A DNA stretch of 64,000 bases, taken from positions 71,563 through 135,562 of the forward strand of contig CAJUHZ010000005.1 in the NCBI GenBank assembly GCA_910585945.1, in the 5' to 3' direction. A program made the translations under genes and the position numbers. Of this stretch, positions 54,176 through 61,732 are shown piece after piece (the stretch's first letter is position 1; the number at the start of each line of letters is the position of its first letter). Under the pieces are notes generated by a model. It was not told where the DNA came from, made no database searches, and saw only the letters and a program-made list of their open reading frames with translations. Source of the stretch: an uncultured Bilophila sp. (lineage in GTDB: Bacteria > Desulfobacterota > Desulfovibrionia > Desulfovibrionales > Desulfovibrionaceae).

Positions 54176-54849
54176 TCCTCATGCGCATACTCGGGCTGAC
54201 GCTGGATGGAACCGATAAAAGACCCATCCTGGTTTTGCGCCAGACAAACCCGCCAAACGGCGCGGATGCCCTTGTCCTGCCCATCTGGCTGGGCATGGCC
54301 GAGGCCATGAGCGTGTCCATGGCGTTGCACAATGTGCGGCTTCCCCGTCCCTTGCCCCACGATCTGCTGATAGCCGCAATTCACGCCATGGGCGGCCGGA
54401 TTACGGGGGTCACCCTGACGGGACTGCATGAAGGCGTCTTTTACGCGCGCATTGAAATCGCCGCCGGAGAGATGATGACCTTGCTCGACTGCCGGCCTTC
54501 CGACGCCGTGCTTGTCGCCCTGCGTTGCGGAGTGGACGTCATGGCGGATGAAAGCGTGTTGCAGGCCGCGCAACGGGGACGCTTGCGCCCCGATGCGACA
54601 GAGGCGGAGCGCCGCCCCCTGGACAGCGCCGAAGCGCTTATTCGTGAAGCCGGCCGTCAACTGCTGGAGAGCATGGATCAACATCCGCCGGTGCTTGAAA
54701 AACCGGAGCCTTCCCCCGCCGCCCCGAATGCTGAAATCACGCCGGAACAGGCGCTCATTGTGGCCGGTGTGTCCGGAACTCTCGGTGACGACAACGATCT
54801 GACGGAACTCTTGCGGCGGTTGAAGCCGGCAAGCCGAAGGGTCATGTAG
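54172..54849 (+). CDS. bifunctional nuclease (BFN/DUF151) domain protein
   Basis: A 225-residue protein. Residues about 1-130 are the BFN domain (PF02577): 'ILGLTLDGTDKRPILVLRQ', 'ADALVLPIWLGMAEAMSVSMAL', 'RPLPHDLLIAAIHAMGGRITGV', 'DCRPSDAVLVALRCGVDV'. Some BFN proteins show DNase/RNase activity, but many are uncharacterised. The tail is Pro/Glu-rich and ends in a short helix. It is coupled to miaB by an ATGA overlap, suggesting a link to tRNA or RNA metabolism. Confidence 0.88.
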   Translation: MILMRILGLTLDGTDKRPILVLRQTNPPNGADALVLPIWLGMAEAMSVSMALHNVRLPRPLPHDLLIAAIHAMGGRITGVTLTGLHEGVFYARIEIAAGEMMTLLDCRPSDAVLVALRCGVDVMADESVLQAAQRGRLRPDATEAERRPLDSAEALIREAGRQLLESMDQHPPVLEKPEPSPAAPNAEITPEQALIVAGVSGTLGDDNDLTELLRRLKPASRRVM

Positions 54850-54850
54850 C

Positions 54851-55540
54851 GTGTTTGATTTTCACATTCATGTGGCGGTATCCGGCGGGCTTCTCCCGGC
54901 GGAAGCAATGCTCCTGGCGCGCAATGCCGGCTTCATCGCCGTGGGTCTTGTTGTTCGCGCCGATCAGGCCACCCTGCCCGTTCTTCTGCCCGGGCTTGCG
55001 GACATGGTAAAAAACGCTTCGCTCTACGCCGGCATCGAAGCTTTCGCCGGCGTGGAACTGATCCATGTTCCCCCGGCCCTGTTGCCGGACGCCGTGGCGA
55101 AGGCCCGCGAACTCGGTGCGGCCCTGGTGCTGGGGCACGGCGAGGGCATTCCCTGTTCCGCAACGGACACGGCGGAACGGGGCGGCAACCTGGCCGCCAT
55201 TGAAGCGGGGGTGGACATTCTGGCCCGCCCTGGTCTGATCACGGCCGAAGACGCCGCCCGCGCGGCAGAGCGAGGCGTGTTGCTGGAACTTTCCCTTGCG
55301 CCACGCCACAGTCTTGCCAATGGGCATGTGGCGCTGATGGCGGCACGGCATGGATGCGGGGTGATCATCGGCGGCAATTTCGGGAAGGCGGCCGATTTCG
55401 TCTCCCCCCAGGCCACACGCGCCCTGTACCGGGCGGCGGCAGCGGGCGCCGGTATCTCGCCGCACACAACGGAGGCGGCAGCCCGAACGCTTGCCCAAAA
55501 TCTGTTGCGTGCCTGCCAGGGGCAGACGCCTTCAAAATGA
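54851..55540 (+). CDS. PHP / RNase P p30-like metallohydrolase fold protein
   Basis: A 229-residue protein beginning 'VFDFHIHVAVSGG', the 'DxHxH' strand of PHP phosphoesterases. It follows with 'AGFIAVGLVVRAD', 'AGVELIHVPP', 'GHGEGIPC', 'LARPGLIT' and 'NFGKAADF', in the order of a TIM-like PHP barrel. Some metal ligands of classic PHP enzymes seem changed, so hydrolase activity is only a suggestion. The GTG start at 54851 lies one base after the BFN stop, so it is the third gene of the miaB operon. It is the last chromosomal gene before the mobile element. Confidence 0.78.
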   Translation: MFDFHIHVAVSGGLLPAEAMLLARNAGFIAVGLVVRADQATLPVLLPGLADMVKNASLYAGIEAFAGVELIHVPPALLPDAVAKARELGAALVLGHGEGIPCSATDTAERGGNLAAIEAGVDILARPGLITAEDAARAAERGVLLELSLAPRHSLANGHVALMAARHGCGVIIGGNFGKAADFVSPQATRALYRAAAAGAGISPHTTEAAARTLAQNLLRACQGQTPSK

Positions 55541-55556
55541 CCTCCAGGGACCAGCC

Positions 55557-55642
55557 CTCATGAATCCGCCTGTGCAAGGCGGTCTTTGCACGTCCGGCGA
55601 CGTTGCAAGGCCAACAGTGACTGTGCGGCATGTTCAATACGG
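55557..55642 (+). repeat. R1 repeat, half copy at the edge of the mobile element
   Basis: CTCATGAATCCGCCTGT, CGTCCGGCGACGTTGCAAGG, CCAACAGTGACTGTGCGGCA and TGTTCAATACGG match the first half of 52532-52690 closely. The match ends abruptly at about 55642, where AT-rich DNA begins 167 bases before the integrase gene. This suggests the element inserted in or next to an R1 copy. Confidence 0.8.
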
Positions 55643-55808
55643 ATATAAAATAAGGGGAGGGTACTTAATGCCGTAAAATTATTATCTTCTTTTAAAGAAG
55701 AAAAAACTTTTCTGGAAAATCTCTTGTCTTGTCTCTCAAAATTGGCCTAAAACAAGGTTTAGCAGCTTCTCCAAAGGCTATCAAGAAAAAATTTTTGAGA
55801 GAGTGGTC

Positions 55809-56972
55809 ATGGCTAATCCCCCGCATCCGTCTGGTAAGCGCATCAAGACTCAATATGTAGGCGTTTATTTCCGATATGGGAAGGGTCGTATGTGTCCTGA
55901 CGGGAAGCCGGATAAATGTTTCGATATCACATATAAGGATGTAAACGGAAAATTCATTTTTGAAAAGGTTGGCTGGCGGTCGGAAGGCTATACCATTCAG
56001 GATGCTTTGGAGTTAAGGGGAATTCGTATTCGGGAACGTCGCCATCCAGAACTGTATAGAAACAGCAATTTGAAAGAACCCCTTCCCGTTGGTATTACTG
56101 TAAATGACGCATGGGAGGCTTTCAAACAATACTGGCTTCCAAACTTAAAGGAACAATATACCATTGAGTATGCGTATGAGAGCTATATCAAACCTTCATT
56201 TGGAACAACACATATTCTTTCAATAACCAATATTGATATTGAAAATTTTAGACAATTCCTGTTAAAAACATTAAAGAAAGATGGAAAACAATTAACTTCA
56301 TTAACAGTATTAAAAATTCTTGGTGTTTTCAAAAGAATTGTTAACAAGGCATTTGAATTAAAGATACTTGATGGAAAAAATCCATTTTCGGGAATATCAT
56401 TTCAAATAAAAAGTGCAAGTCGGGAAAAGTATTTGACACAGAAGGAAGCTGATTTGATTTTTGATGGATTACAATTTATTTCATGTGATTTATATTATAT
56501 CTCTCGAATATCATTATATACAGGGATGCGGTTAAATGAAATTCTTGATCTTCATTCATATGATGTTAATATAGATCAAGGAATTATTTATATAAAAGAT
56601 GGAAAAACAGGAAGCCGGATTGCCTATATACCTGAAGCATTCAAGTCCGAATTTGAAAAAATACTTCCAAAAGAGAAATCTGAATTATTATTCAAACAGA
56701 AAAATGGAGAAAAATTAAAGAGAGTTTGTGTTTCAAATCAGTTTGCCAGATTTATAGAAAATACTGGCTTAAATAGCGGGAAAACTTTTGAACAAAAAAT
56801 AGTATTTCATACATTTAGGCATACATTTTGTTCATGGTTGGCTATAGCCGGAGTTCCCTTGTATACAATAGCAAAACTGGCTGGTCATAAAACAATTACA
56901 ATGACGCAGCGATATGCAAAACTTTCTCCGGATGTGCAAAAAGAGGCATTGAATCGGCTTGTGGTCATATGA
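55809..56972 (+). CDS. tyrosine recombinase/integrase (left end of mobile element)
   Basis: About 387 residues, strongly AT-rich compared with the chromosome. It has an N-terminal arm-binding part, a SAM-like core-binding domain (about 95-195) and a catalytic domain with 'LYTGMRLNEIL' (Arg I), 'FHTFRHTFCSWLA' (His/Arg II), 'LAGHKTI' (His) and 'MTQRYAKLS' (nucleophile Tyr). It would integrate and excise the element by recombining att sites. ATG 55809 is chosen; a GTG at 55803 is in frame. The palindrome TCTTCTTTTAAAGAAGA lies about 110 bases upstream. The att core was not identified. Confidence 0.93.
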   Translation: MANPPHPSGKRIKTQYVGVYFRYGKGRMCPDGKPDKCFDITYKDVNGKFIFEKVGWRSEGYTIQDALELRGIRIRERRHPELYRNSNLKEPLPVGITVNDAWEAFKQYWLPNLKEQYTIEYAYESYIKPSFGTTHILSITNIDIENFRQFLLKTLKKDGKQLTSLTVLKILGVFKRIVNKAFELKILDGKNPFSGISFQIKSASREKYLTQKEADLIFDGLQFISCDLYYISRISLYTGMRLNEILDLHSYDVNIDQGIIYIKDGKTGSRIAYIPEAFKSEFEKILPKEKSELLFKQKNGEKLKRVCVSNQFARFIENTGLNSGKTFEQKIVFHTFRHTFCSWLAIAGVPLYTIAKLAGHKTITMTQRYAKLSPDVQKEALNRLVVI

Positions 56973-57043
56973 AAGGCGGCTCATCCCGATGCTGGACGAT
57001 CAGCCTGAAAATGTTTACAAATATGAGACAAGGAGGGCCTGCC

Positions 57044-57499
57044 ATGCTGACCGCTGCCGCCAGAGTTGATACCCTTGGCTATTTCGACAGGCTTATGACC
57101 GCCGGCGTTCCTGAAGCGCAAGCCAGAGTCCAGGCCGAGCTTTTCCGCGAACAGGCGGATTTTCAGGGCAGAGAACTGCAACAGACTATTGAAAAATACG
57201 ATGAAGCCCGCCGCAAGGAGATTGCCACCAGGGGAGACGTTCAGGATGTTCGCCTGGAGATAGAAAAAGTCCGCGCGGAAACCGAAAAAATCCGCTCGGA
57301 ACTCAAGACCGATATTGAAAAGGTTCGGGCGGAACTCAAGACTGATATTGAGAAACTCCGTGGGGAAACCGAAAAGATACGCGCGGAACTCAAGGCTGAC
57401 ATTGAAAAAGTTCGCTACGATCTTCTCAAGTGGCAAATAGGCCTGGCTTTTGGCATTGTAGCGATCATGGCCAAGGGCTTCGGCTGGATCGGATTTTAA
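57044..57499 (+). CDS. coiled-coil protein, DUF1640-like, with C-terminal membrane anchor
   Basis: A 151-residue protein. The N terminus ('LGYFDRLMTAGVPEAQARVQAEL') resembles DUF1640/CCDC90 proteins. The middle (about 50-125) is a long coiled coil built from near-repeats of 'EKVRAELKTDI' and 'EKIRAELKADI'. The end ('WQIGLAFGIVAIMAKGFGWIGF') is a single membrane segment. The coil repeats are also similar at DNA level, so they probably arose by tandem duplication. ATG 57044 has AAGGAGG at 57030-57036. It ends before a strong terminator. The role in the element is unknown. Confidence 0.8.
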   Translation: MLTAAARVDTLGYFDRLMTAGVPEAQARVQAELFREQADFQGRELQQTIEKYDEARRKEIATRGDVQDVRLEIEKVRAETEKIRSELKTDIEKVRAELKTDIEKLRGETEKIRAELKADIEKVRYDLLKWQIGLAFGIVAIMAKGFGWIGF

Positions 57500-57525
57500 A
57501 CTTAAAACTGCAAATCATTACTAAA

Positions 57526-57563
57526 AGAAAGGCTCTCTGGAAACAGGGAGCCTTTCTTTTTTA
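57526..57563 (+). terminator. strong intrinsic terminator
   Basis: AGAAAGGCTCTCTG (57526-57539) pairs with CAGGGAGCCTTTCT (57544-57557), with one G-T wobble, around a GAAA tetraloop, and a T-run follows. It closes the coiled-coil gene. Confidence 0.9.
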
Positions 57564-57620
57564 CCCGGCAGGCGGGACTCAAATTTTTTTCAAAAATTTT
57601 TTCTGGAGCAAATACCAGAC

Positions 57621-57845
57621 ATGAAAATTTTCAATCACAAAGAACTGACAAACAAGCACAAAGGACTGATAGAGAATCACAAACAACTAACAGAGAATTG
57701 CAGACTACTGGCAAAGAATCAAAAAGGACTGATAAAGAATCGCAGACTTCTTGCAAATAAGCTTCTTTGTCAGTTCTATTATGCAGTCTGGCGTAATACC
57801 ACAAAAGTATGCTATAATACGAAGAAGACAGGACAGGTGAAGTAG
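57621..57845 (+). CDS. small heptad-repeat ORF, doubtful gene
   Basis: A 74-residue frame whose residues 6-47 are six heptads in a row (HKELTNK, HKGLIEN, HKQLTEN, CRLLAKN, QKGLIKN, RRLLANK), matching a 21-base DNA repeat. The pattern would form a basic amphipathic coil. The ribosome site is poor (GGAG 12 bases before the ATG), and the opposite strand is also open over the same bases. The 3' end runs into the oriT. It may be a short coiled-coil peptide, or the DNA repeat itself may be the functional item (iteron-like). Confidence 0.35.
   Translation: MKIFNHKELTNKHKGLIENHKQLTENCRLLAKNQKGLIKNRRLLANKLLCQFYYAVWRNTTKVCYNTKKTGQVK
57636..57761 (+). repeat. 21-bp degenerate tandem repeat, six units
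   Basis: Six consecutive 21-base units of the form CACAAAGGACTGATAGAGAA-T, diverged from each other, lie 70 bases upstream of the oriT inverted repeat. Direct repeats beside an oriT or replication origin often bind accessory or initiator proteins. Confidence 0.8.
57810..57818 (+). promoter_or_regulatory. extended -10 promoter element
   Basis: TGCTATAAT is a perfect extended -10 (TGnTATAAT). No good -35 lies 17 bases upstream, as is common for extended -10 promoters. It would transcribe through oriT into the rha-traJ-traI genes. Confidence 0.55.
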
Positions 57846-57880
57846 TGCCACTTTTCAAGTGGCTACTTCACGTCCTGCCC
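57831..57880 (+). other. oriT: RP4/IncP-like origin of transfer (oriT)
   Basis: A long inverted repeat, GTGAAGTA (57837-57844) and GCCACTT (57847-57853) with AAGTGGC (57857-57863) and TACTTCAC (57864-57871), flanked by GGAC/GTCC, is followed at once by GTCCTGCC. RP4 oriT has the same arrangement: an imperfect inverted repeat bound by TraJ ending in CTACTTCAC, then ATCCTG|CC, where TraI cuts. By analogy the nick would fall between G57877 and C57878. A TraJ-like and a TraI-like gene follow, which supports the call. Confidence 0.82.
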
Positions 57881-57944
57881 CCTCAATCGCCGGGGGGGCT
57901 GCTTATTCGCCTTCGGCTCAACGCTTAAAGACAGGGAGAAAAGC

Positions 57945-58826
57945 ATGGAAGACACCCAGATCATCGAACAGAAAATGACGACACAACCCATTGAAAACAT
58001 TGTTCAGATTGATGACGGACAGATGTTCACCACGTCGCTGATCGTGGCGGAAGCCTTTGAGAAAGAGCATAAAAATGTATTGCGCGATATTGAAAATCTG
58101 GAATGTTCCGAACGATTCAATCAGCTCAATTTTGAGCCAATAGAATACGAGGCAGAAATAGGCACTGGTGGGAAGCGAAAATTTCCCGCCTACCGCCTGA
58201 CCCGCGACGGCTTCGCCTTTCTCGCAATGGGGTTCACCGGCAAGAAGGCGGCAGCCTGGAAAGAAAAATTTCTGGAGGCGTTCAACGCGATGGAGGCGGC
58301 CTTGCTGAAACGGCAACAAGGGGAAAAAGCGCCGCTCCCTCAGCAGGAGGAAGCAAAAACTTCTTTTTCAAAATCCCTGGCTTTCCGTTCGCATCGTCTC
58401 ATATCGGAACAACAGCGGGATGCGCTGATTGGCGCTCTCCATGCGGAAGCATATTGGCAGGGATGTTCGTTTGAGGAGGCGCAACATCGTTTTTTGACAA
58501 GCATGAATCTGGAATCTCTGGAATATCTGGAACACTATTTTTGGAATGATGCAGTAATATGCCTGCTCCGCAGGTTTTTTCTCATCAGAAACAAGGAAGA
58601 ACACCCACGAAGTTTTGAAGAAGCTTCATTGGCGTTGCACGGATTCATAAAATTCTGGCGTATCACAACAAGGTATTACAAGGAAAAGGATATTCAGAAT
58701 TATATTTTAAATTGGTGCGGCATTTCGGATCTCGGGGCAATAACCACGGAGCGGGACATGCTCAAGGCCATGTTCGTACTGTGGGGAGGCTTCAGCAAAC
58801 ATGCGTTGAGCGACAAGTATTATTGA
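57945..58826 (+). CDS. Rha-family phage/mobile-element regulatory protein
   Basis: A 293-residue protein. Residues about 20-110 are the Rha domain (PF09669): 'GQMFTTSLIVAEAFEKEHKNVLRDIENLE', 'FPAYRLTRDGFAFLAMGFTGKKAAAWKEKFLEAFNAME'. Rha proteins occur in prophages and were linked to interference with growth when IHF is lacking; the mechanism is not known. The C-terminal 150 residues are helical, of unknown type. ATG 57945 has AGGGAG seven bases upstream. It is the first gene after oriT and lies one base before the traJ-like gene. Confidence 0.88.
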   Translation: MEDTQIIEQKMTTQPIENIVQIDDGQMFTTSLIVAEAFEKEHKNVLRDIENLECSERFNQLNFEPIEYEAEIGTGGKRKFPAYRLTRDGFAFLAMGFTGKKAAAWKEKFLEAFNAMEAALLKRQQGEKAPLPQQEEAKTSFSKSLAFRSHRLISEQQRDALIGALHAEAYWQGCSFEEAQHRFLTSMNLESLEYLEHYFWNDAVICLLRRFFLIRNKEEHPRSFEEASLALHGFIKFWRITTRYYKEKDIQNYILNWCGISDLGAITTERDMLKAMFVLWGGFSKHALSDKYY

Positions 58827-58827
58827 G

Positions 58828-59151
58828 ATGAACAAAAAAGCCAAACGCACAGAGCAGATCAAAGCCTATGTCACGCCGGAAGAATCCATCCGTATCATGG
58901 AGTCAAGCCAAAGAGCCGGCCTTACCCTCTCCGAGTTCATTCGGCGTGTCTGTTTGGGGTTTCGGGTGGAGAGTCGGGAAGACCAGCAAGCCCGCCGGGA
59001 ACTGCTCAAGGTCAATGCCGATCTTGGCCGGTTGGGCGGTCTGCTCAAGCAGACGCTTGCCGCCGGCCACAGCAAAGAACAGATTTATGGTTTGCTCCAT
59101 AAAGTTGATCAGCTTCAGGCGGAACTGAAGGCCAGGATCAGGGCGCTGTGA
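58828..59151 (+). CDS. TraJ-like relaxosome protein (MobC family)
   Basis: A 107-residue protein closely patterned on RP4 TraJ: 'IKAYVTPEESIRIMESSQRAGLTLSEFIRRVCLGF' is a ribbon-helix-helix DNA-binding part, and 'VNADLGRLGGLLK' is the diagnostic motif of TraJ/MobC proteins. It would bind the oriT inverted repeat and bring in the relaxase. It starts one base after rha and overlaps the relaxase start (GTGA at 59148), so the two are coupled. Confidence 0.92.
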   Translation: MNKKAKRTEQIKAYVTPEESIRIMESSQRAGLTLSEFIRRVCLGFRVESREDQQARRELLKVNADLGRLGGLLKQTLAAGHSKEQIYGLLHKVDQLQAELKARIRAL

Positions 59152-60953
59152 TCAGCAAACGGATTTTGTGCGCCCCGAAAAACGACAATTATGCCCGGCT
59201 GGCCGAGTACATTGCCGCCGGGCATGACCAGGGAAAGGAGTTGGCCGATGGACGACGCGCCCACGATCCAGAGCGTCACCTTGAGACAGGTCAAGGCATT
59301 GCCGGAAACCGCCTGCGTCGGCTGTCCGAATGCGGTCTGGCATCTCGCGGCAAAGGACAGGAAAGAACATCTGCGGGTTTACTGTCTTTTGATGCACGCC
59401 CTGATCGACGATCCGCTGATCCAGTGCGACGGGACGCAAATCTTTCCAAGCCAGAAAAATGCCTCATGAAGTGGTGCGCCGGCTGTTGGGCGGGAGACGA
59501 TTACGCCCTGGGAGTCCGGGAAGTGCTCGACACCCAAGCCCTCAACACGCGAACCACGAAAGAAAAGACCTATCACCTGATCGTCAGTTTTCACCCGGAA
59601 GACGAAACCCGGCTGACGCCGGAAACCTTCAAAGCCATTGAACAACGCTTTGCCGAGGCGCTGGGGCTTTCGGCGCATCAGCGGCATTGCGGCGTGCATG
59701 GCAACACCGAGAACATGCACCTGCACGTCGCCTACAATTTGATCCACCCGGAACGGCTGATGCGGGTGGAGCCGTGGCGAGACTACATCAAGCGTGACAG
59801 GCTGTGCCGGGAACTGGAAAAGGAATACGGCCTGGTCATCGACAATGGCCGTGAGCGGGCGCGCGAGCGCGGGCTTGGCGACAGGGCCGCCATTGTGGAA
59901 GCGCACACCGGATGCCAGTCGTTCGAGAGCTACGCCCGCGACCAGGGCGCGGCCCTCCTTGACCTGCTTAAAGAGGCGCGGACGTGGGAGGAGGCGCATC
60001 AGGCGTTTGCCCGGCACGGCCTGGAAGTGAAGCCGCGCGGGGCCGGACTGGTGGTGAAAAACCGGCATGGCCGGCAGATGACCAAGGCCAGCACGGTGCA
60101 TCGGGATCTGAGCCTGAAAAGGCTGACGGCGCGGTTCGGAGCCTTTCAGCCGGCCACGGGAGCCATGCCGGAAAGCGAATGTCGCTATGAGGCAAAGCCG
60201 TTGCACAAGGCTCCCAATCGGGCGGGATTGTGGGATGCGTTTCAGGAACAGCGCCGGCTGCGGGAAGAAGCCGAGCGCGCCATCCGCGACAAATGGAAGC
60301 GGAAGCGCGAGGAACTGGAGCGCCGCCCCCTGGCGCGCCGCATCCGCGTCAATCTGACCAGACTGGCCCGCCAGTATGAGGCGGACGAGCTTCACGCCGC
60401 GCGGATGGAGCGGCCGGGAGCCGGTAACTGGCTCGATTTTCTCCGGCACAAGGCGGCGCACGGCGATGAAACGGCTCTGGCCGTGCTCCGCTCCAGGAGC
60501 CAGGAAGTTCCGCCGGAAAACGTTCGGCAACTCGAAGAACGGATGCGCGACCGCGAGGACTTTCTGGCCGGCAAAACAGCTATCCTGGAAAATGCCGCCC
60601 TGTCAGCCAGGACAAAAAACCGTCTCACCGGCATGGCGCTGATGGAGAGCCTGGCTACGGGAACCACGGCCAAAATCAGCAAACACGGGAGCGTGATCTA
60701 TACCGTGCCCGGCGGTGGAAAAATCTGCGATACAGGAAAGCAGATCAGTTTCACCCCGGACGCCAGAGAAACAGCCCTGGCCTACATGGCCGCCAAATGG
60801 GGCGTGAAACGACGCACGGTGGACAAGCTTTCGGGGGAAGTCGTTTATATCCTGAACGACGGGCGGAAGGTGCTTGAGCAGGTGGGAAGAAATGTTTTCG
60901 AGAGGCCGGAGGCGTTGAGGAGACGTGAACAGTATCGGAGTAGGGAACGCTGA
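59148..60953 (+). CDS. traI: MOBP relaxase, RP4 TraI type, with N-terminal insertion
   Basis: This enzyme nicks oriT and pilots the strand in conjugation. In the 601-residue protein, the catalytic Tyr is probably Tyr21 ('NDNYARLAEYIAAGH'), motif III is H184, H191, H193 ('HCGVHGNTENMHLHVAYN'), and 'NTRTTKEKTYHLIVSF' precedes it. The helical middle and a C-terminal LPD7-like domain ('LAYMAAKWGVKRRTVDKLSGEVVY') follow. Residues about 27-103, rich in Arg/Gly/Asp and unlike the family, interrupt the normal step from 'AAGH' to 'EKCLMKWCAGCWAGDDY'; this segment is where another gene is nested. The start is GTG 59148, coupled to the traJ-like gene. An ATG at 59466 would give a protein lacking the tyrosine. 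Confidence 0.92.
   Translation: MISKRILCAPKNDNYARLAEYIAAGHDQGKELADGRRAHDPERHLETGQGIAGNRLRRLSECGLASRGKGQERTSAGLLSFDARPDRRSADPVRRDANLSKPEKCLMKWCAGCWAGDDYALGVREVLDTQALNTRTTKEKTYHLIVSFHPEDETRLTPETFKAIEQRFAEALGLSAHQRHCGVHGNTENMHLHVAYNLIHPERLMRVEPWRDYIKRDRLCRELEKEYGLVIDNGRERARERGLGDRAAIVEAHTGCQSFESYARDQGAALLDLLKEARTWEEAHQAFARHGLEVKPRGAGLVVKNRHGRQMTKASTVHRDLSLKRLTARFGAFQPATGAMPESECRYEAKPLHKAPNRAGLWDAFQEQRRLREEAERAIRDKWKRKREELERRPLARRIRVNLTRLARQYEADELHAARMERPGAGNWLDFLRHKAAHGDETALAVLRSRSQEVPPENVRQLEERMRDREDFLAGKTAILENAALSARTKNRLTGMALMESLATGTTAKISKHGSVIYTVPGGGKICDTGKQISFTPDARETALAYMAAKWGVKRRTVDKLSGEVVYILNDGRKVLEQVGRNVFERPEALRRREQYRSRER
59248..59469 (+). CDS. small Cys-rich protein nested out of frame in the relaxase gene
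   Basis: A 73-residue protein (MDDAPTIQSVTLRQVKALPE...) with four Cys (C23, C26, C46, C60; CxxC first), suggesting a zinc or iron-sulfur site. ATG 59248 has GGGAAAGGAG seven bases upstream, a better ribosome site than that of the relaxase. Its stop overlaps an in-frame relaxase ATG (ATGA, 59466-59469). It covers nearly exactly the relaxase insertion. The sequence looks like a real folded protein, whereas the relaxase frame here looks like translated antisense-style filler. RP4 traH is likewise nested in traI, but elsewhere in the gene. Confidence 0.65.
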   Translation: MDDAPTIQSVTLRQVKALPETACVGCPNAVWHLAAKDRKEHLRVYCLLMHALIDDPLIQCDGTQIFPSQKNAS

Positions 60954-60957
60954 CAGG

Positions 60958-61515
60958 TTATCGGGATAGCCCTCTGCTCTTTTCGTGTCCCTTGTTGAGC
61001 CCCAATGCGTGGGAAAGACGCAATATATGCTCTTTATATATAGCCCGTAAACATTCTTGACGACAGGAAAAATAAAATTTTTCCGCTGGCGTGGCATTTC
61101 CTTTTGCGTAATCTGCCAAGCGTCTACATTGTGTCTTAACCAGACTCTCCATAATTGGATCTATGGCACGCGCTTTAGAAATATTTTCTGGAGCATATGC
61201 AGCATAAAAATCTTCTCTTGCCATTGCAGGATTGCTAACAATCCGCCAACGCTCCATAATCTGTCTGTGCCCATTTTCAGATTTTTGAGCTAATTCTGTT
61301 CCATACTCTCTAAAATCACGCTGTGCAGCGAGCTTTTCCATAGCCAGTAACATATCAAAGTCACCGGCCTTCAGTGCAAGCCTCATTTCAGATGCAGCTC
61401 TTCGCAATTCTGTGGAAAACCGTAAGCCCAATGCTGTTTTTTCCAAAGAATGTAGGATACGATCAGAGGCAGCAAGGTAATTGGCAAATTTAAGCGGTGA
61501 GCCAACTTTGACCAT
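60958..61515 (-). CDS. unknown helical protein of the mobile element
   Basis: A 185-residue, mostly alpha-helical, basic protein ('ASEMRLALKAGDFDMLLAMEKLAAQRDF', 'IDPIMESLVKTQCRRLADYAKGN') without membrane segment or known motif. It ends five bases from the convergent relaxase stop. Its ATG (61515) lies inside the 3' end of the gene upstream on the same strand (26-base overlap), so the two form a pair. The pair arrangement resembles a toxin-antitoxin or immunity module, but no such family is recognised. Confidence 0.7.
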   Translation of the reverse strand: MVKVGSPLKFANYLAASDRILHSLEKTALGLRFSTELRRAASEMRLALKAGDFDMLLAMEKLAAQRDFREYGTELAQKSENGHRQIMERWRIVSNPAMAREDFYAAYAPENISKARAIDPIMESLVKTQCRRLADYAKGNATPAEKFYFSCRQECLRAIYKEHILRLSHALGLNKGHEKSRGLSR

Positions 61516-61732
61516 ATTTTTCCACAGCTTTTGAGAGGTTGATACCCTCGTTGATCAAATTTTCAATCCCCATATACTCCTTAAGCGTTTGGAGATACTC
61601 TGCCGGCATAGGCAGACAATAGAGGAGTGTATCTGCTTCCGCATCTCTCCCCTGCTCAATGAGCATCATTGCTTGCGAAGTAATAGATTCCTCTTCTTCT
61701 TTTGAAAAATGTCGTACATTTGCTTCTTGCAT
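61490..61732 (-). CDS. small unknown protein, partner of the downstream helical protein
   Basis: An 80-residue acidic protein (MQEANVRHFSKEEEESITSQ...) whose end 'INEGINLSKAVEKYGQSWL' looks like a short helical domain. ATG 61732 has GAGG seven bases upstream, better than a longer start at 61795. It overlaps the next gene by 26 bases. Size, charge and overlap would fit an antitoxin or regulator; this is context only. Confidence 0.65.
   Translation of the reverse strand: MQEANVRHFSKEEEESITSQAMMLIEQGRDAEADTLLYCLPMPAEYLQTLKEYMGIENLINEGINLSKAVEKYGQSWLTA

Noticed and set aside
57636..57761. CRISPR-like array
   Set aside because: The 21-base units are contiguous and diverged, with no unique spacers and no cas genes.
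57631..57858. 75-codon minus-strand frame over the heptad repeats
   Set aside because: Mirror of the repeat; no ribosome site and it starts within the oriT hairpin.
57892..57898. G7 run before the rha gene as a second phase-variable tract
   Set aside because: Too short, lies outside the coding frame, and is not placed between -10 and -35 elements.
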